64,000 nt of DNA from Coptis chinensis (Eukaryota > Streptophyta > Magnoliopsida > Ranunculales > Ranunculaceae). A model generated the notes under the pieces. The model was not told the origin of the DNA. It saw only the letters and a program-made list of their open reading frames with translations, and searched no databases. The stretch's first letter is position 1; the number at the start of each line of letters is the position of its first letter. The position numbers and the translations under genes were made by a program. The stretch spans positions 80,509,501 through 80,573,500 of the forward strand of contig CM027384.1 in the NCBI GenBank assembly GCA_015680905.1. Reading direction: 5' to 3'. Of the stretch, positions 35,701-45,891 are shown one piece after another.

Positions 35701-36064
35701 TTGAGAGGTAAAAAAAATCTATGGGGGTGTCTTACTTCCTTCTACAATAAAATTTCATATCGAAGATAAACAAATTACACTCTTACATGGTATAACAGGT
35801 ATAGCAAATTAAAAATGCCATAAAGATAAGAACACATACAGAGAAAGTGAGATTTCTGGTTCTCTAGCTAACATATGGTTCATCATCTAAACCAGGAAAC
35901 ACTATGGAAGGTATTCACATGTAATCATAAGACTTTCTTTCAGCTAAAATTGTTCATGGATTGACAAAATTATAGAGAGAATCTCAATATAAATATATAT
36001 CTCAAATTATAATTATAAATAGAAAATTGAAAAAAAAAGTAAAAAATAGAAGAAATAATAAAAT
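32797..36064. other. intergenic DNA left of LSH, no gene recognised
   Basis: AT-rich. A plus-strand TATA-like word (CTTTATAAATG, 33,764-33,774) precedes an open stretch at 33,779-33,990 with no recognisable domain. (AT)n microsatellite at about 34,835-34,854, followed by an AC-rich short repeat (34,876-34,898). TG-rich repeat at 35,337-35,368. I expect 3' flanking sequence of LSH at the right end. Confidence 0.45.
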
Positions 36065-36771
36065 CTATTGTGATGTAGTAGTGGGAACAACAAGAGTACT
36101 ACTAGAACCAGCAACAGTAACAATCCCACCACCAGCATCTGAACTAGAACCACCAACTCCACCTCCACTTCCATCACCAATACCACTACCACTGCCACTA
36201 CTACCATCACCCACTTGAACAATTGCTGTTGATGTTGTTGGGGGTCTCTTTCTTTTCTTCTTCTCATAAGGTATACCTCTCGCTTTAGCTTGTCCTTCTC
36301 TTACTTCCCTTAAATATATTCTCACTGCTCTTGCACCAAACGGATTTGATTCAGGTCTTCCACCATTTTCTTCATAAGCAGCTCTCAATCTTCCAATCAA
36401 AGCATCAAGACTACCCCAAGCTTGTTTCAATGGACAAGCACATGGTGCTGGTGGATTGGGATGCCCGAAAAATAAGTACACCCAGATAAGTGCACTTTAG
36501 TTTTACCAAACTGATCTAAATACTTCAAGAACTCAATAACATGTGCACCACTACATCTTGCTAAAGTTAAAGGGGGTTTGTGATTCTTCAAGTATTGCAG
36601 GAAAGTGTTCCAATCTCTTCTCTTTTGTGACTCATAACGACTTGGTGGTGCAGCTACTGATGAACCAGCTGCTTCTGTTGTTACTGGTACTATACTAGAT
36701 GAAGGAACGTCAGTAGTTGGTCTTGGTTCTGATGTTGCACCACTACCACCACCTGATGTTGTCAGGTCCAT
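36065..36771 (-). CDS. LSH: LSH/ALOG-domain nuclear regulator (LSH5/6-like), one-base frame break
   Basis: LIGHT-DEPENDENT SHORT HYPOCOTYLS / ALOG family, plant developmental regulators acting in the nucleus in meristem and organ-boundary control. Intronless, as in relatives. Starts at 36,771 (MDLTTSGGG; a longer in-frame ATG exists at 36,798) and ends VVPTTTSQ. Ser/Thr/Gly-rich N-tail (1-43), ALOG domain from about residue 44 ([38 protein letters not shown]) through [20 protein letters not shown] and [15 protein letters not shown], a basic KKKRKR nuclear-localisation-type motif, then a Gly/Ser-rich tail. The frame breaks at 36,468-36,472: five A (T on the coding strand) where six would restore the frame, inside the zinc-ribbon insert between GCTYF and [11 protein letters not shown]. 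Everything else is conserved, so a homopolymer sequencing error is plausible; a real frameshift would truncate the protein mid-domain. With the base restored the length would be about 235 aa. Confidence 0.88.
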
Positions 36772-37610
36772 AACTTCACTCTCACACTGAAGAGTCACTT
36801 TTGCTGAATTTTGATCTTTGTATTTTTGTTGGATTTAACAAGTGTATATTGGTGTTTGGATGGGGTTTTGAGCTTGTGTCTTGTAAGGTTTTCAAGTCAA
36901 GTGGCAAAGGGGTCTTTCATTGAACAAGTATTTGGTTAGAAGAGGAGATTTCTCTGTTCTCTTTCTTTCTTTGATCTTTATATGAGTAGTAGATCTATAT
37001 CTATATTCTACCTATGGTAGGGTACTGTTAGGATTCTGAGAGATGGTGAGGAGAAGAAGAACATACAAGGAAAAAGAGAGAAGGGTTTTTGTGAGATGGA
37101 GAGGGTTTTGATGGGGAAGGGAAAAGAAAAGAAGAGAGAGAAGGAAGGAAGCAAAGAAAAGTGGGGAGGATGGGACGTAAACAGTGAAGTATGGATGAAC
37201 AAGAGAGCGAGTTAATGCTTGTATTCACGTGGTGGCCCCTCTTAGACGTGACTCCGTTCCTCACTTCACAGGTTCACATCCCTTGATCCCTACTGTTTAT
37301 TTTGGGTCTTCTCCTCTCTTTTTTTTCTTCTTTTTCCTTTTTTTTTTAATATATATATATAAATATAAAATATCTTTTTCGTTTTTATTTAAGAATTTTA
37401 GCTATAGCTGCACCGGCCCAGTCATAGTCATAGATGGAACCAGCAGGGTAGATGCGACCTCCTAATTTTTGGAAAAACTAAATCCCAGTATTATGATTTT
37501 GCTAAGAAAACGTCCAACCTGTAAGCACACACAGCACACCCCGAGATTTTTAATTAACGCACCCTCTAGTTCAATTATGGATTCATACTCTTACACCTCA
37601 AACCTTGAAT
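36772..37610. other. LSH 5' flanking region
   Basis: Contains the putative 5' UTR and promoter of LSH, a purine-rich (plus) / CT-rich (minus) tract at 37,030-37,160, and an AT microsatellite near 37,347-37,361. The open frames here come from low-complexity sequence. No other gene recognised. Confidence 0.45.
36976..36983 (-). promoter_or_regulatory. possible LSH TATA box
   Basis: Minus strand ATATAAAG about 205 bp upstream of the LSH start codon, giving a 5' UTR of roughly 170 nt. A long CT-rich (minus-strand) tract at 37,030-37,160 lies just upstream, a common feature of plant promoters. Positional inference only. Confidence 0.35.
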
Positions 37611-37876
37611 TAAGGGTGGAATTTGAGAAAGCGGTTCGGGCTCGGCTCGTTGAGCTCGGTTCGAACTCGTTCATTTAATAAATTAGCCAAGCTTGAGTCA
37701 ATATTACAGCTCGTGTAACAAACGGGCTTGATGAAACTCTGCTCGATAAGCAAACTACTCGGGCTCGTTCATATATTATATGAGCCAAGTTTGAGCTTTT
37801 TTCAAAACTCGCTTAATAAACGAGCCAAACTTGAAAATAGTGAAGCGCAGCTTGATTAGCTCGAATTCCACCCTTA
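37611..37876. mobile_element. hAT-like MITE, 266 bp
   Basis: Inverted ends TAAGGGTGGAATTTGAG (37,611) and, reverse-complemented from 37,876, TAAGGGTGGAATTCGAG: 16 of 17 identical. The interior has repeated CTCGGCTCG / GAGCCAAG / GCTCGTT words, a well-known look of plant hAT MITEs with TA-GGGTGG ends. Flanking 8-mers (CCTTGAAT, GGTTGAGT) match only partly, so the target duplication has decayed or the edge is off by a few bases. Confidence 0.65.
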
Positions 37877-38419
37877 GGTTGAGTCATACTTCCGTACCCT
37901 ATTGTCCATGAGCTAGGCACTCACCCTCGTCTGGTCGTGGAGGCATTCTTTTTCCTTTTTCTCTTTTTTTGCTAATCAGGTGTCTAGACCAGCTTACGCG
38001 CACCTCGACTAATCCCAAGTCCTAGTTGGAAAGTCAACCGAGAACTGACTCACCGGTGGCCTCGAGGGGAATCGAACTAGTGACCATTAATAGCCTGTAT
38101 CCTAAAGAAAACTAAAACTTGAGACTGAGTCCCACAGAAGATAAAAAAAATTAAAAATCATAATAATAGAAAATGACAAATTATCCTGCTAGCTCGGGCA
38201 AGCCGCATTATACGCAGTAAAGATGTGGTGTAAATTTGTAATTTAATCATTTATACATAAAATTAAATTGCCAATGTTATTTTTTTTATATAGATAAAAC
38301 TCATAAAAAGAAGACACTTCCAAAATTTAGAAAGAGTTTCCTACAGAGTTTACATCATCCACATATAACTGAATAAGAGATCTTGTTGTAGCAGGATTCA
38401 AACTAAAAAAAGGGGGAGC
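37877..38419. other. no gene seen
   Basis: A spacer containing short T- and A-rich tracts. The right end adjoins the RNase H fragment and may be part of the same decayed retroelement. Confidence 0.45.
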
Positions 38420-38851
38420 TCACCTACCCATACTAGCTAGTGCATGAGCAACAAAATTAGAATCTCTACGAATAAAATGAAAATAACAGACATCCAACAG
38501 TGAAGTACGAGCATAAATGTCATGTGCTACTGAGGTAGCTCCCCAAGATAAACTTGTTCCCTTGTGTTGCAAAATTTCAGCTAAGCTTTTGCAGTTCGTC
38601 AAAATGGCGAGACATTGTCTGCAATCGCCTTGTCTTCCTCGGATACCCTGTGCCTCTGCCTCTTCTGGGTCTTTGTTGTGTCTTGCACCAATGCAATAAC
38701 CAAAATTATTCCATAAGACAAAATTTATTCCTACTTGGTTTGTGTTACAATCCCAATAGGCATATGTGGTGAAGTTAAGCCAATTGTTGTTTATTTGTGG
38801 CCAATGGACATAATCCGCAACTCTGGAACCAGATATGGAACATTGATACAA
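38420..38851 (-). pseudogene. RNase H-like (RVT_3) retroelement fragment
   Basis: A 143-codon open stretch on the minus strand. It matches the plant reverse-transcriptase-associated RNase H domain: a W-P-NWLNFTTYAYWD start, where the family has N-D/T-A near the first acidic site (the usual Asp is replaced by Tyr); VGINFVLWNNFG; ILTNCKSLAEILQHK around the second acidic region; and a terminal FIRRDSNFVAHALASMGR, matching the family's R--N--AH-LA ending. It is typical of LINE-derived or domesticated RVT_3 proteins. There is no upstream RT and no complete gene, so I call it a fragment. Missing or altered acidic residues would abolish activity. Confidence 0.65.
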
Positions 38852-39350
38852 CAGAAAGAGGCAGGTTGTTCTTCTGAAAAACTATCTCAAACAACCTTCT
38901 TACAAGGGATAATTTGAGGAATAGGACTATTACTTAACTCTCTGAACTTGCTCAGCGTTGCAACAACTAAGTGGAATCTACTTCTCATGTACTTTTCCAT
39001 TGCAATATGCTAAAACACATATGGTATATGCTTCTAAACTTCCATTATAACGGACTACTAGAACCAAACTGATTCAATCAACACTATTATTAGTACTATT
39101 TGCTTTAACCTACACGATAGAACCATTTTAAAGAACACTATAAATAATTTCGCCACAACTATGTTCTCCATTTGGATTAGTAAAAATGACTTTGTTTTCA
39201 ACCAAAAACAAACAAATATTTTCAACTTTATATGTAGAGATGCAACTTTCATTACAAACAATAAAAAACCTTTTTCCAAAAACAACCATTTACTCATTTG
39301 GCCAAAATAAAATTGCCAATGTTATTAAGGTCATTTGTAGCCCAACTATT
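38852..39350. other. no gene seen; left flank of the Harbinger unit
   Basis: AT-rich DNA. A minus-strand open stretch at 39,058-39,297 is Lys/Phe/Leu-rich with no recognisable domain and is probably random or LINE debris. Confidence 0.4.
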
Positions 39351-39353
39351 TTA

Positions 39354-39390
39354 GGCTAACTCCAATGGTTTGGTGCACCAAAACACCAAA
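39354..39390. repeat. left terminal inverted repeat
   Basis: GGCTAACTCCAATGG followed by an AAAACACCAAA block. Mirrors 49,318-49,352. Confidence 0.7.
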
Positions 39391-39857
39391 CCACAATAGC
39401 ACAAGATACAGCTTAGTGGGATAGCGAAATCAAATCCAATGGTTTATTTTTCCAAACCGCCCAAGTGACAATGGCGTCCAACACAAAATATTAAATATCG
39501 GTTAAACAAAACCAAACTTTTTTGCGCCATCACCAATGGCATGGGCAAAAAAAAAAAAAAACCAAGCTTTTTGTGCATGCATCACCAAGGCGTGTAGTTA
39601 TTTATCTCCCAATATTACCCTTTAACAAAAAACCCCCCATAACACAAAAAAGAAAAAAAAAATCACTCTCTCACTAAAAAAAAAATCGCTCTCACTCTCA
39701 CCGTTCAACACTACCGCGCCAGAAAAATAGAAATCAAGAAATTGGCGCCAAATTTTGGATTTTTCATCGCCACTTTCCACAAAAATGGCTTGAAAACGAG
39801 GGAGGCAAAAAAACTGCAGCAGATAATTCTACAAGCTTGTTTATAGTACTCTTGTAC

Positions 39858-39937
39858 TTGAAATCCCTTTGTTTTGATTTATAGTTGTTTTTGTGATTTG
39901 AAATCCCTTTGTTTTGATTTATAGTTGTTTTTGTGAT
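39858..39937 (+). repeat. perfect 40-bp tandem duplication
   Basis: Two identical 40-bp copies (39,858-39,897 and 39,898-39,937) starting TTGAAATCCCTTTG. No mismatch, so recent (or an assembly duplicate). Confidence 0.85.
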
Positions 39938-40195
39938 TACACACCAATTGTTTGTTCAATTTCTTTCAAAACATTTTAGTAGTGGTTCCTACTATCCTTC
40001 ACTCAACAAAACATGGTGGAATGAAATTGATAAGATGGTGTCCCTCACTCAACGAAATATGGTTGAATTATAATGTTGAGATGGTTTTCTCCTCTGAATT
40101 CGTGTTAGTATACTAGACTCACCTCTTCCATACAATATGACCTTGAAAAGAACACGCAGCCAAAACGCCAAGTTACCAATTCAAGCATAAGGTTT

Positions 40196-40730
40196 CACAA
40201 ATAACTTTTCAAAATAAACCCGAATTTGGTAGCCTCAACTAACTCAAAAGACCAGGCATCACCCTCAACCAACTCATGAGCAATAGCAAACCCCCACCCA
40301 CCGCTTAATCCAATCTTTTCTCAAGGTGTACCTAGTGGGTATTCCTTATGATTTTCATTAACCAAAGTCATGGTAGCATCCATTTTTGGGAGGTGTGATT
40401 TGCAGAACTGTGAAGGAATTCCCAGCCAAAATCCACCACTAATGTGTGATGGGAGCATAGTTTTGACAAAGCTTGGGAATTCAGGGTCTAGATTTACCCG
40501 AACTTCTTCTGCACATTCTTTAGGGCATCGCATAGTCTTATCACATCTAGCAATGCTTGCTTTCGCTTATAGCTTGAAGGTGTCCCAGGTTGATCGGAAA
40601 CTACCATGGGAAGGTGTATGGAACTTTTTCTTGTACAAAGCTTAGCCAGAGTCATGTTGTCTTCATCCTCATTATTCGTGGTCTTGTTCACTTCCACCTC
40701 CATGTCTGATGTTTGCACTTCCAACTCCAC
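40196..40730 (-). pseudogene. B3 DNA-binding domain gene fragment
   Basis: The minus strand encodes most of a REM/At3g19184-type B3 domain in three frames. An N-terminal part (40,494-40,730) ends SSYKRKQALLDV; after a frameshift comes CAEEVRVNLDPEFPSFVK then MLPSHISGGFWLGIP and FCKSHLPKMDATMTLVNE (40,321-40,533); then, after a stop, LSGGW-FAIAHELVEGDA and SFELVEATKFGFIL (about 40,200-40,300). In intact genes this forms one contiguous B3 fold that binds DNA in the nucleus. The frameshift and the stop make it non-functional. It lies inside the Harbinger-type unit with no introns visible, on the same strand as the next fragment. Confidence 0.75.
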
Positions 40731-41164
40731 TTCTCTTCACTTACACAGTTACAACCAATGCGTGAAACATGTTTTTATGGTACATATAAATGCGTGAAAC
40801 TTTTTTTTTTTTTTGAAAGATGGTACAAATACAACCAAGAGTAGTGCGACATTCACACTATATTTGTTACATGGCTGTGGAAATGTATAAATCACTTTCC
40901 ATCAAATGGAAATTGCGTCAAACAAAACTGGTGTGAAGTAGTGTGCATTTTTCACAGATAGGGTGGTTACCTTAACCTGTTCCATAGGTCAAACAATTCC
41001 AAAATTTGTTATGTAAAACTTAGTACAGGGTAAATGATGACACAGAAAAAAAGAGGTAATAACACTTTATCTAGATATGGACATGTTCAGATTGCCAAGG
41101 GCATTCGCATGATCATCTCCTTTGTAGCATTCTCTAACGCTCTCAACAATATTAAGGGTGTTTA

Positions 41165-41474
41165 AACTCTATTCGCATGTTAAATTTTGCAGATTTAGTT
41201 CTCGACATATTTTTTCCACTCTTCGTAATTTTCTCTTCTGACTTCTCATTTTTGGATATAGCCTTCTTGATGGCTTTCATCTTTCTAATTTGATCTCTTC
41301 ATGGGCACTCCCTTCTTGATCTTTCTCGTTGAGAACACCGCGTGAAATGTAATCTTTAGTCAGAATCTCCGTTGTGTCCATTGCTTGGGGAGTATCTGAT
41401 ACTGTGGGCATCGAGATATCCATCGGAGCTGCACCATTTTTCTTATCGTTCTTTTTGTTTCTGCTCTTCGCCAT
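41165..41474 (-). pseudogene. small basic conserved plant protein, fragment
   Basis: Starts with an ATG at 41,474: MAKSRNKKNDKKNGAAPMDI, then TVSDTPQAMDTTE. After a frame change near 41,280 it continues with MKAIKKAISKNEKSEEK and SRTKSAKF. The order (Lys/Arg-rich start, PQAMDT block, basic KAISKNEKSEEK block, TKSAK end) matches a short single-copy plant protein that I know only as uncharacterised, probably nucleolar by composition. The middle basic segment is altered and the last residues are missing. Lies about 430 bp upstream, on the same strand, of the B3 fragment, which suggests both were captured from host genes. Confidence 0.55.
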
Positions 41475-41564
41475 TTCTTATTCTAATAAGTTTCTGGAAA
41501 TTGTTTCTGTTACGTCGATAGATAAGTTTCTTGGAATGTGTGAAACTTGGGCCAACTTAAAATG

Positions 41565-41588
41565 AATGAGTGAGTGAGTGAGTGAGTG
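41565..41588 (+). repeat. GTGA microsatellite
   Basis: About five tandem GTGA units (GAATGAGTGAGTGAGTGAGT). Lies just upstream of the ATG of the small basic protein fragment. Confidence 0.8.
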
Positions 41589-42479
41589 CAGCTACATGAA
41601 ATAATCACACCCCCAGAGGTCGAAGCATCAGTTCATTGCATTGTTTATGACCTTAGTAAAGGTGGATGTCAACTCCAAACAATCAAATCACCATGCATGA
41701 TCAAGCTAAAGAGAACGCCCGAACATATTATTCTCTTTTATTTCTCCTCAAATGTGCATATATCTAAGTGCTATAGTATGTACAATCACCATCTTTATGT
41801 GATAGCCAAATGTTCAATCTCTAAGAGCTTCAATTGTTATTTATCAATATTTCACTTTGATGTTGTTCTCTCAATTCTCGCTTTTATAATTTCACTTTCT
41901 TATCGCATATAATTATGCTTTTATAATTTGGTTAGATTTTCGTTAATTTATAATGACGGTTATAAAACCATGGCAGGTTTCAATTGATGTGCTACAAGTT
42001 TTGTGGGACAATTTAGTCACTAATAACTTCCCCGCAAGCCGCTTCTTCAAGCAGTTTGACTTGGATTCTCAATACATATTAGCGAAGCCGCTCCTTCATT
42101 CGGGCCAAGGTTAGAAACACATTGTCTAAGTCTCAGCAATACGTCCACTTGATTTGGTAAATGATGTGTTAGTATCCTTTTGAAAGATAACTAGAGTTTT
42201 TCTAGGTTAAGGAGACTACGATTGTGTGTTGATATACGTAGAATACTATAGTGTGGTCTAGTTTTGTGTCATACCATCAAAGAGAAAGAAAATGTGACAC
42301 TTAATTTTATTTGTCGTAATGCCATATCATCTAGTTTTGTGTCATATTATAACTTGCACTTAATTTTATTTGTCGAATGCAAGACCAATTTATTTAGTTT
42401 CATATTATAAATTATGTTTAATTTTAGTGTTAATTTATTTCTCACCGCCATAATGTCCGCATTTTACACAAATTCGTGA

Positions 42480-44350
42480 GGTAAGGGTACAAAGTCAAAA
42501 AGTCGTGGACACCAAATGCCCCAAATCCGGAAGATATAATGCGGTAGGGACTTCTTATTTTGAGTTTGATCCTAGTTCTTATCAACGTGTTGTTGTAGAG
42601 GAAAGTACACACATATCCTTTACTCTTCGTGAAGGTGGTGGAACGAAGGAAAAAGTCGGTAAAGAAAGGTACTTTTGGCCCCTCATATGGAATGGTTGAG
42701 CCAAGAACTTTGGAGAATTTCAATTGATGCTTCGCATGTTGGTTTTGACGCCTTTGCTCAAATTGATATTGAAAAGTCCGATAGACGCTTAGTTGAAGCA
42801 ATTGTAGAGAGATGGTGGGACTCTACCCACACATTTCATTTTCCATGTGGCGAGATAGGCTTTACGCCCTTTGATTTCTCAATGCTTACTTGGTTGCGTG
42901 TTGGAGAAGGAAAGATTGTAGCTTTTGATTCAAAATATGAGTTATTTGATGAGGTCACAAATATTTACCTTTTTAACGGAGGATGAGATTTATAGTGGCG
43001 ATCAAACCGAGTCATTTAGAGATGTATACAAACTTTTATGCAAAGGTAAGATGATATTAATGAAAGAGAAATAGGGTTTCGCGGCTTTCATGTTGTATGT
43101 TATTGGAAATGTATTGTTAGCAAATTCCCACAAAGAAGGTTCGCTTTGGGATATCTAGCTAGTCTTATTCAGATAGATGAGATCGGTAGTTATGATCGGG
43201 GAGGAGCCGATATACGCGATCCGATTATGTCTTTGGACTTGGTATGTCGCTTTGGCATTGGCAATGGTAGTAAAGCCGTGGTGGGGATGTGGCAAGTCAT
43301 TGAGGTAGTTAAAGTTATTTATTTTTAAAATGGATTTGATTAGTTAGTTATGTGCTAATATATGTGTTTTTTTGTTCAAGATCGGTATTATTCCTATTTT
43401 CGAAATGGCATGCACGCTCGATACTTGAAGAGCCCGACCAATTTCCTCGCTATAAATAATCGGGGTCCAACTTACCGGCCATAAGGTCATGGTGAAGCCC
43501 ATTGTAATCTAAGTCTAGCGACAAATGATAGAGTCTCGCACTCAAGTTCTATTGTATGGCTACCATGGGTAGATTCCACATGCATACGCATAAATCATCC
43601 ATATGTTCCGAAAAGCATTAGAGTTGACTAGTCGGCGATACATCTTGTTTGGAGCCGCTAAGTTAGTAAATGTCCGTATTTAGAGAGCGTTATCGCCGCC
43701 AAGTCAATCGGCGCTCCTTCAGCCTTTGTGATCCCCTTCGCGATATGAATCTTAACGGATGCCGACCGATATATTGCTCCAATGGTACAACAAAGGCGCA
43801 TTTCGCTGATGCCTTGATTAGACAAAGTTAGTGAGCAAAGAATACACCGACTATCGGGCTCGTGGTCTCGGTGGAGATGCTTCTACCCCCAACTTATAGA
43901 GGTGTGAATGTGGACTTTGTTGGTGCATCCGGTCTTAAAGAGGATATAGGTATCTCACAGCCGATGGGGCAACCCTTAATCGCCATCATATCCTCCATTG
44001 TCACAAGTCGAGGCGCTTGTTACTCCCCGAAGCCAATCGGGTTATCCCTATTACTTGTCGTAATGGTGAAATCTTTAATTTACGTGTTCCACCAATTGAC
44101 AAAGATTTGGTGCCATATCTCCCTATTGATGCCAACTTGACACCAAAGTAAATTAAATAGTTTATTTTATTTTATTTTTTGTATCAACATTTAATTTATT
44201 TAATTATGGTATAAATTTAGGCACAAATGAAGACGATGTTAGAGGACTATATGCATGCCACGGCTTCTATGGCTAGTTTTATTTGCAAAATGAATAGTGG
44301 GTTGCACTCTAGTAAGGATGATATATTGAATACGCCAAAGAATTGAATAG
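42480..44350 (+). pseudogene. plant mobile domain (PMD / MAIN-like) pseudogene
   Basis: Plus-strand blocks of the plant mobile domain (aminotransferase-like PMD, found in MAIN/MAIL proteins and in several transposon families). An open N-terminal block (42,505-42,699) leads to LSQELWRISIDASHVGFDAF, LVEAIVERWWDSTHTFHFPC and GEIGFTPFDFSMLTWLRVG (42,694-42,910). The next conserved block, LGYLASLIQIDEIGSYDRGG, is at 43,140-43,210 in a different frame. Further remnants (PMVQQRRIS, about 43,775; QMKTMLEDYMHA, about 44,224) continue to about 44,350. Multiple stops and frameshifts. It may be cargo of the surrounding Harbinger-type unit or a nested PMD-carrying element; I see no TIR or LTR of its own. 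Confidence 0.65.
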
Positions 44351-45891
44351 TCATGACATTTCATATTCTAAATACCCCTCGGTTAAGTTATACTTCGGAT
44401 GACCCCCACAAGTTCAAACTCGCCATCTATCTCAAGGGAGGATGTATATGTCCCTCATTTTGCGGGTGAATCAACTGATCCATCCATGCGTTATGGTTTC
44501 TATTAGTATTTCATTGTGAGTAACTTAATTTATATATATTTTTGTATTGGTTGAATATGTTTAAAATCATATTGATTATGTTGTGTGATTGTTGCATTAT
44601 GAAATTGAGTGGTGCAATCGATGTGATCAAGTCTAATCGAAATCAAAATGTTCCCATATATATTCTGACATTTAAGAGTGTTAGTTTAGTAGGAGGTCTC
44701 TCTAATTGAAATCTAAGAATGGGATGTAGCAGTCTCTAACTGAAATCAAAATATTCCCATATATATTCCGACATTTAAGAGTGTTAACTTGATGCGCTTC
44801 AGCTTAATGCAGCCAGTTTGCTTTACTCGATTTGTTGAAATTGCTTTCATTTGGTTGCCTTCAAAAGTTAACTAGTTGATGAATGAGCAATGGTGGTTGG
44901 TTTGTAGAAACAAAGCAAACATTTATGGAACAAAGTTGAAATAGTTTGGTCAAGCTGTTCGCTAAGCTTGAAATAGTTAGTTTTATGTCAATAAGGATGT
45001 TGTGGACTTGCCGCGGATGGACTTGAAAATTTACAATCAAAAGGAAGAACTAAAGAAGTACGCTATTAACAACATACATGTTTTACAAGGATACAAATGT
45101 GTTCGGTTGGGAAAATGATAATTATGTGTAATCTTCGTAACAACTCAGAAATTGTTACTTCATACATACCTTACAAGAGGTTCTCAAAATTTTCATGGTT
45201 GTTTCACTTTAATGAAGTTTAATCCAAGGTTCTAAACTCAAAATTTTAGAGTCGGACTCAGCAGAAGATAAGCCACTCCCTTAGAAGTAAACAAAAATAC
45301 TGGGTAGTACACTTAGTACACAAAATGCCGCAGCACTTAGTACACACTTAGTACACAAAAGCCACTCCTCATTTCAATTCACCGGAGGGTGATGTTCTAT
45401 TCTGGGTGCTGCAGCATTTGCCGCATTTTGCTCATGGTTGGTCCAATTCGCTTTATAAATAACTTAAATCGATTCAATTTTTAATTAGGAATATGTACCA
45501 TATATATTATTAAAAAAAAAAGAACCAAAAAGGAAAGAAAAAATGTACCGAAAAGAATTCTTAATTCAGTGGTTTTATTAATTAGAGTTGGAACTTCTCA
45601 TCTAGAGCTGGCCTATTTAGAGGGAAATTTGGACACAATTTTGTCTACTGTTATGTGTTACGAGATTCTAATGGTCTCTACTTGGCTGCACTAACATAAA
45701 GCAATGAAACATATAGTGCAGAAGAAGCCGAATTCAAGTGCCTACTCCAAGCAATTGAATGGAGTAGGCACTTGAAATGCACGACATAAAAAGACTACCG
45801 TTCCCATAAATGCACGAGTAAACGTACATGAGTAAACGCACGAGTAAACGTATACTGGAAAGATATAAGAAATGCACGACATAAACACATC
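44351..45891. other. non-coding interior of the Harbinger unit
   Basis: Contains a diverged direct repeat (44,636-44,690 and 44,737-44,792, sharing CCCATATATATTC and GACATTTAAGAGTGTTA), the perfect hairpin at 45,733-45,776, and short tandem GAGTAAACG units (45,817-45,852). No coding frame recognised. Confidence 0.5.
45733..45776. repeat. perfect 17-bp inverted repeat (hairpin)
   Basis: TTCAAGTGCCTACTCCA (45,733-45,749) and its exact complement TGGAGTAGGCACTTGAA (45,760-45,776) around a 10-base loop. Lies just outside the 3' end of the transposase pseudogene. Confidence 0.85.

Noticed and set aside
36013..36267. Val/Leu-rich minus-strand open frame
   Set aside because: Out-of-frame shadow of the Gly/Ser-rich tail of LSH.
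37028..37264. Ser/Pro/Phe-rich minus-strand frames upstream of LSH
   Set aside because: Translations of a CT-rich promoter or leader tract; no conserved domain or splice link to LSH.
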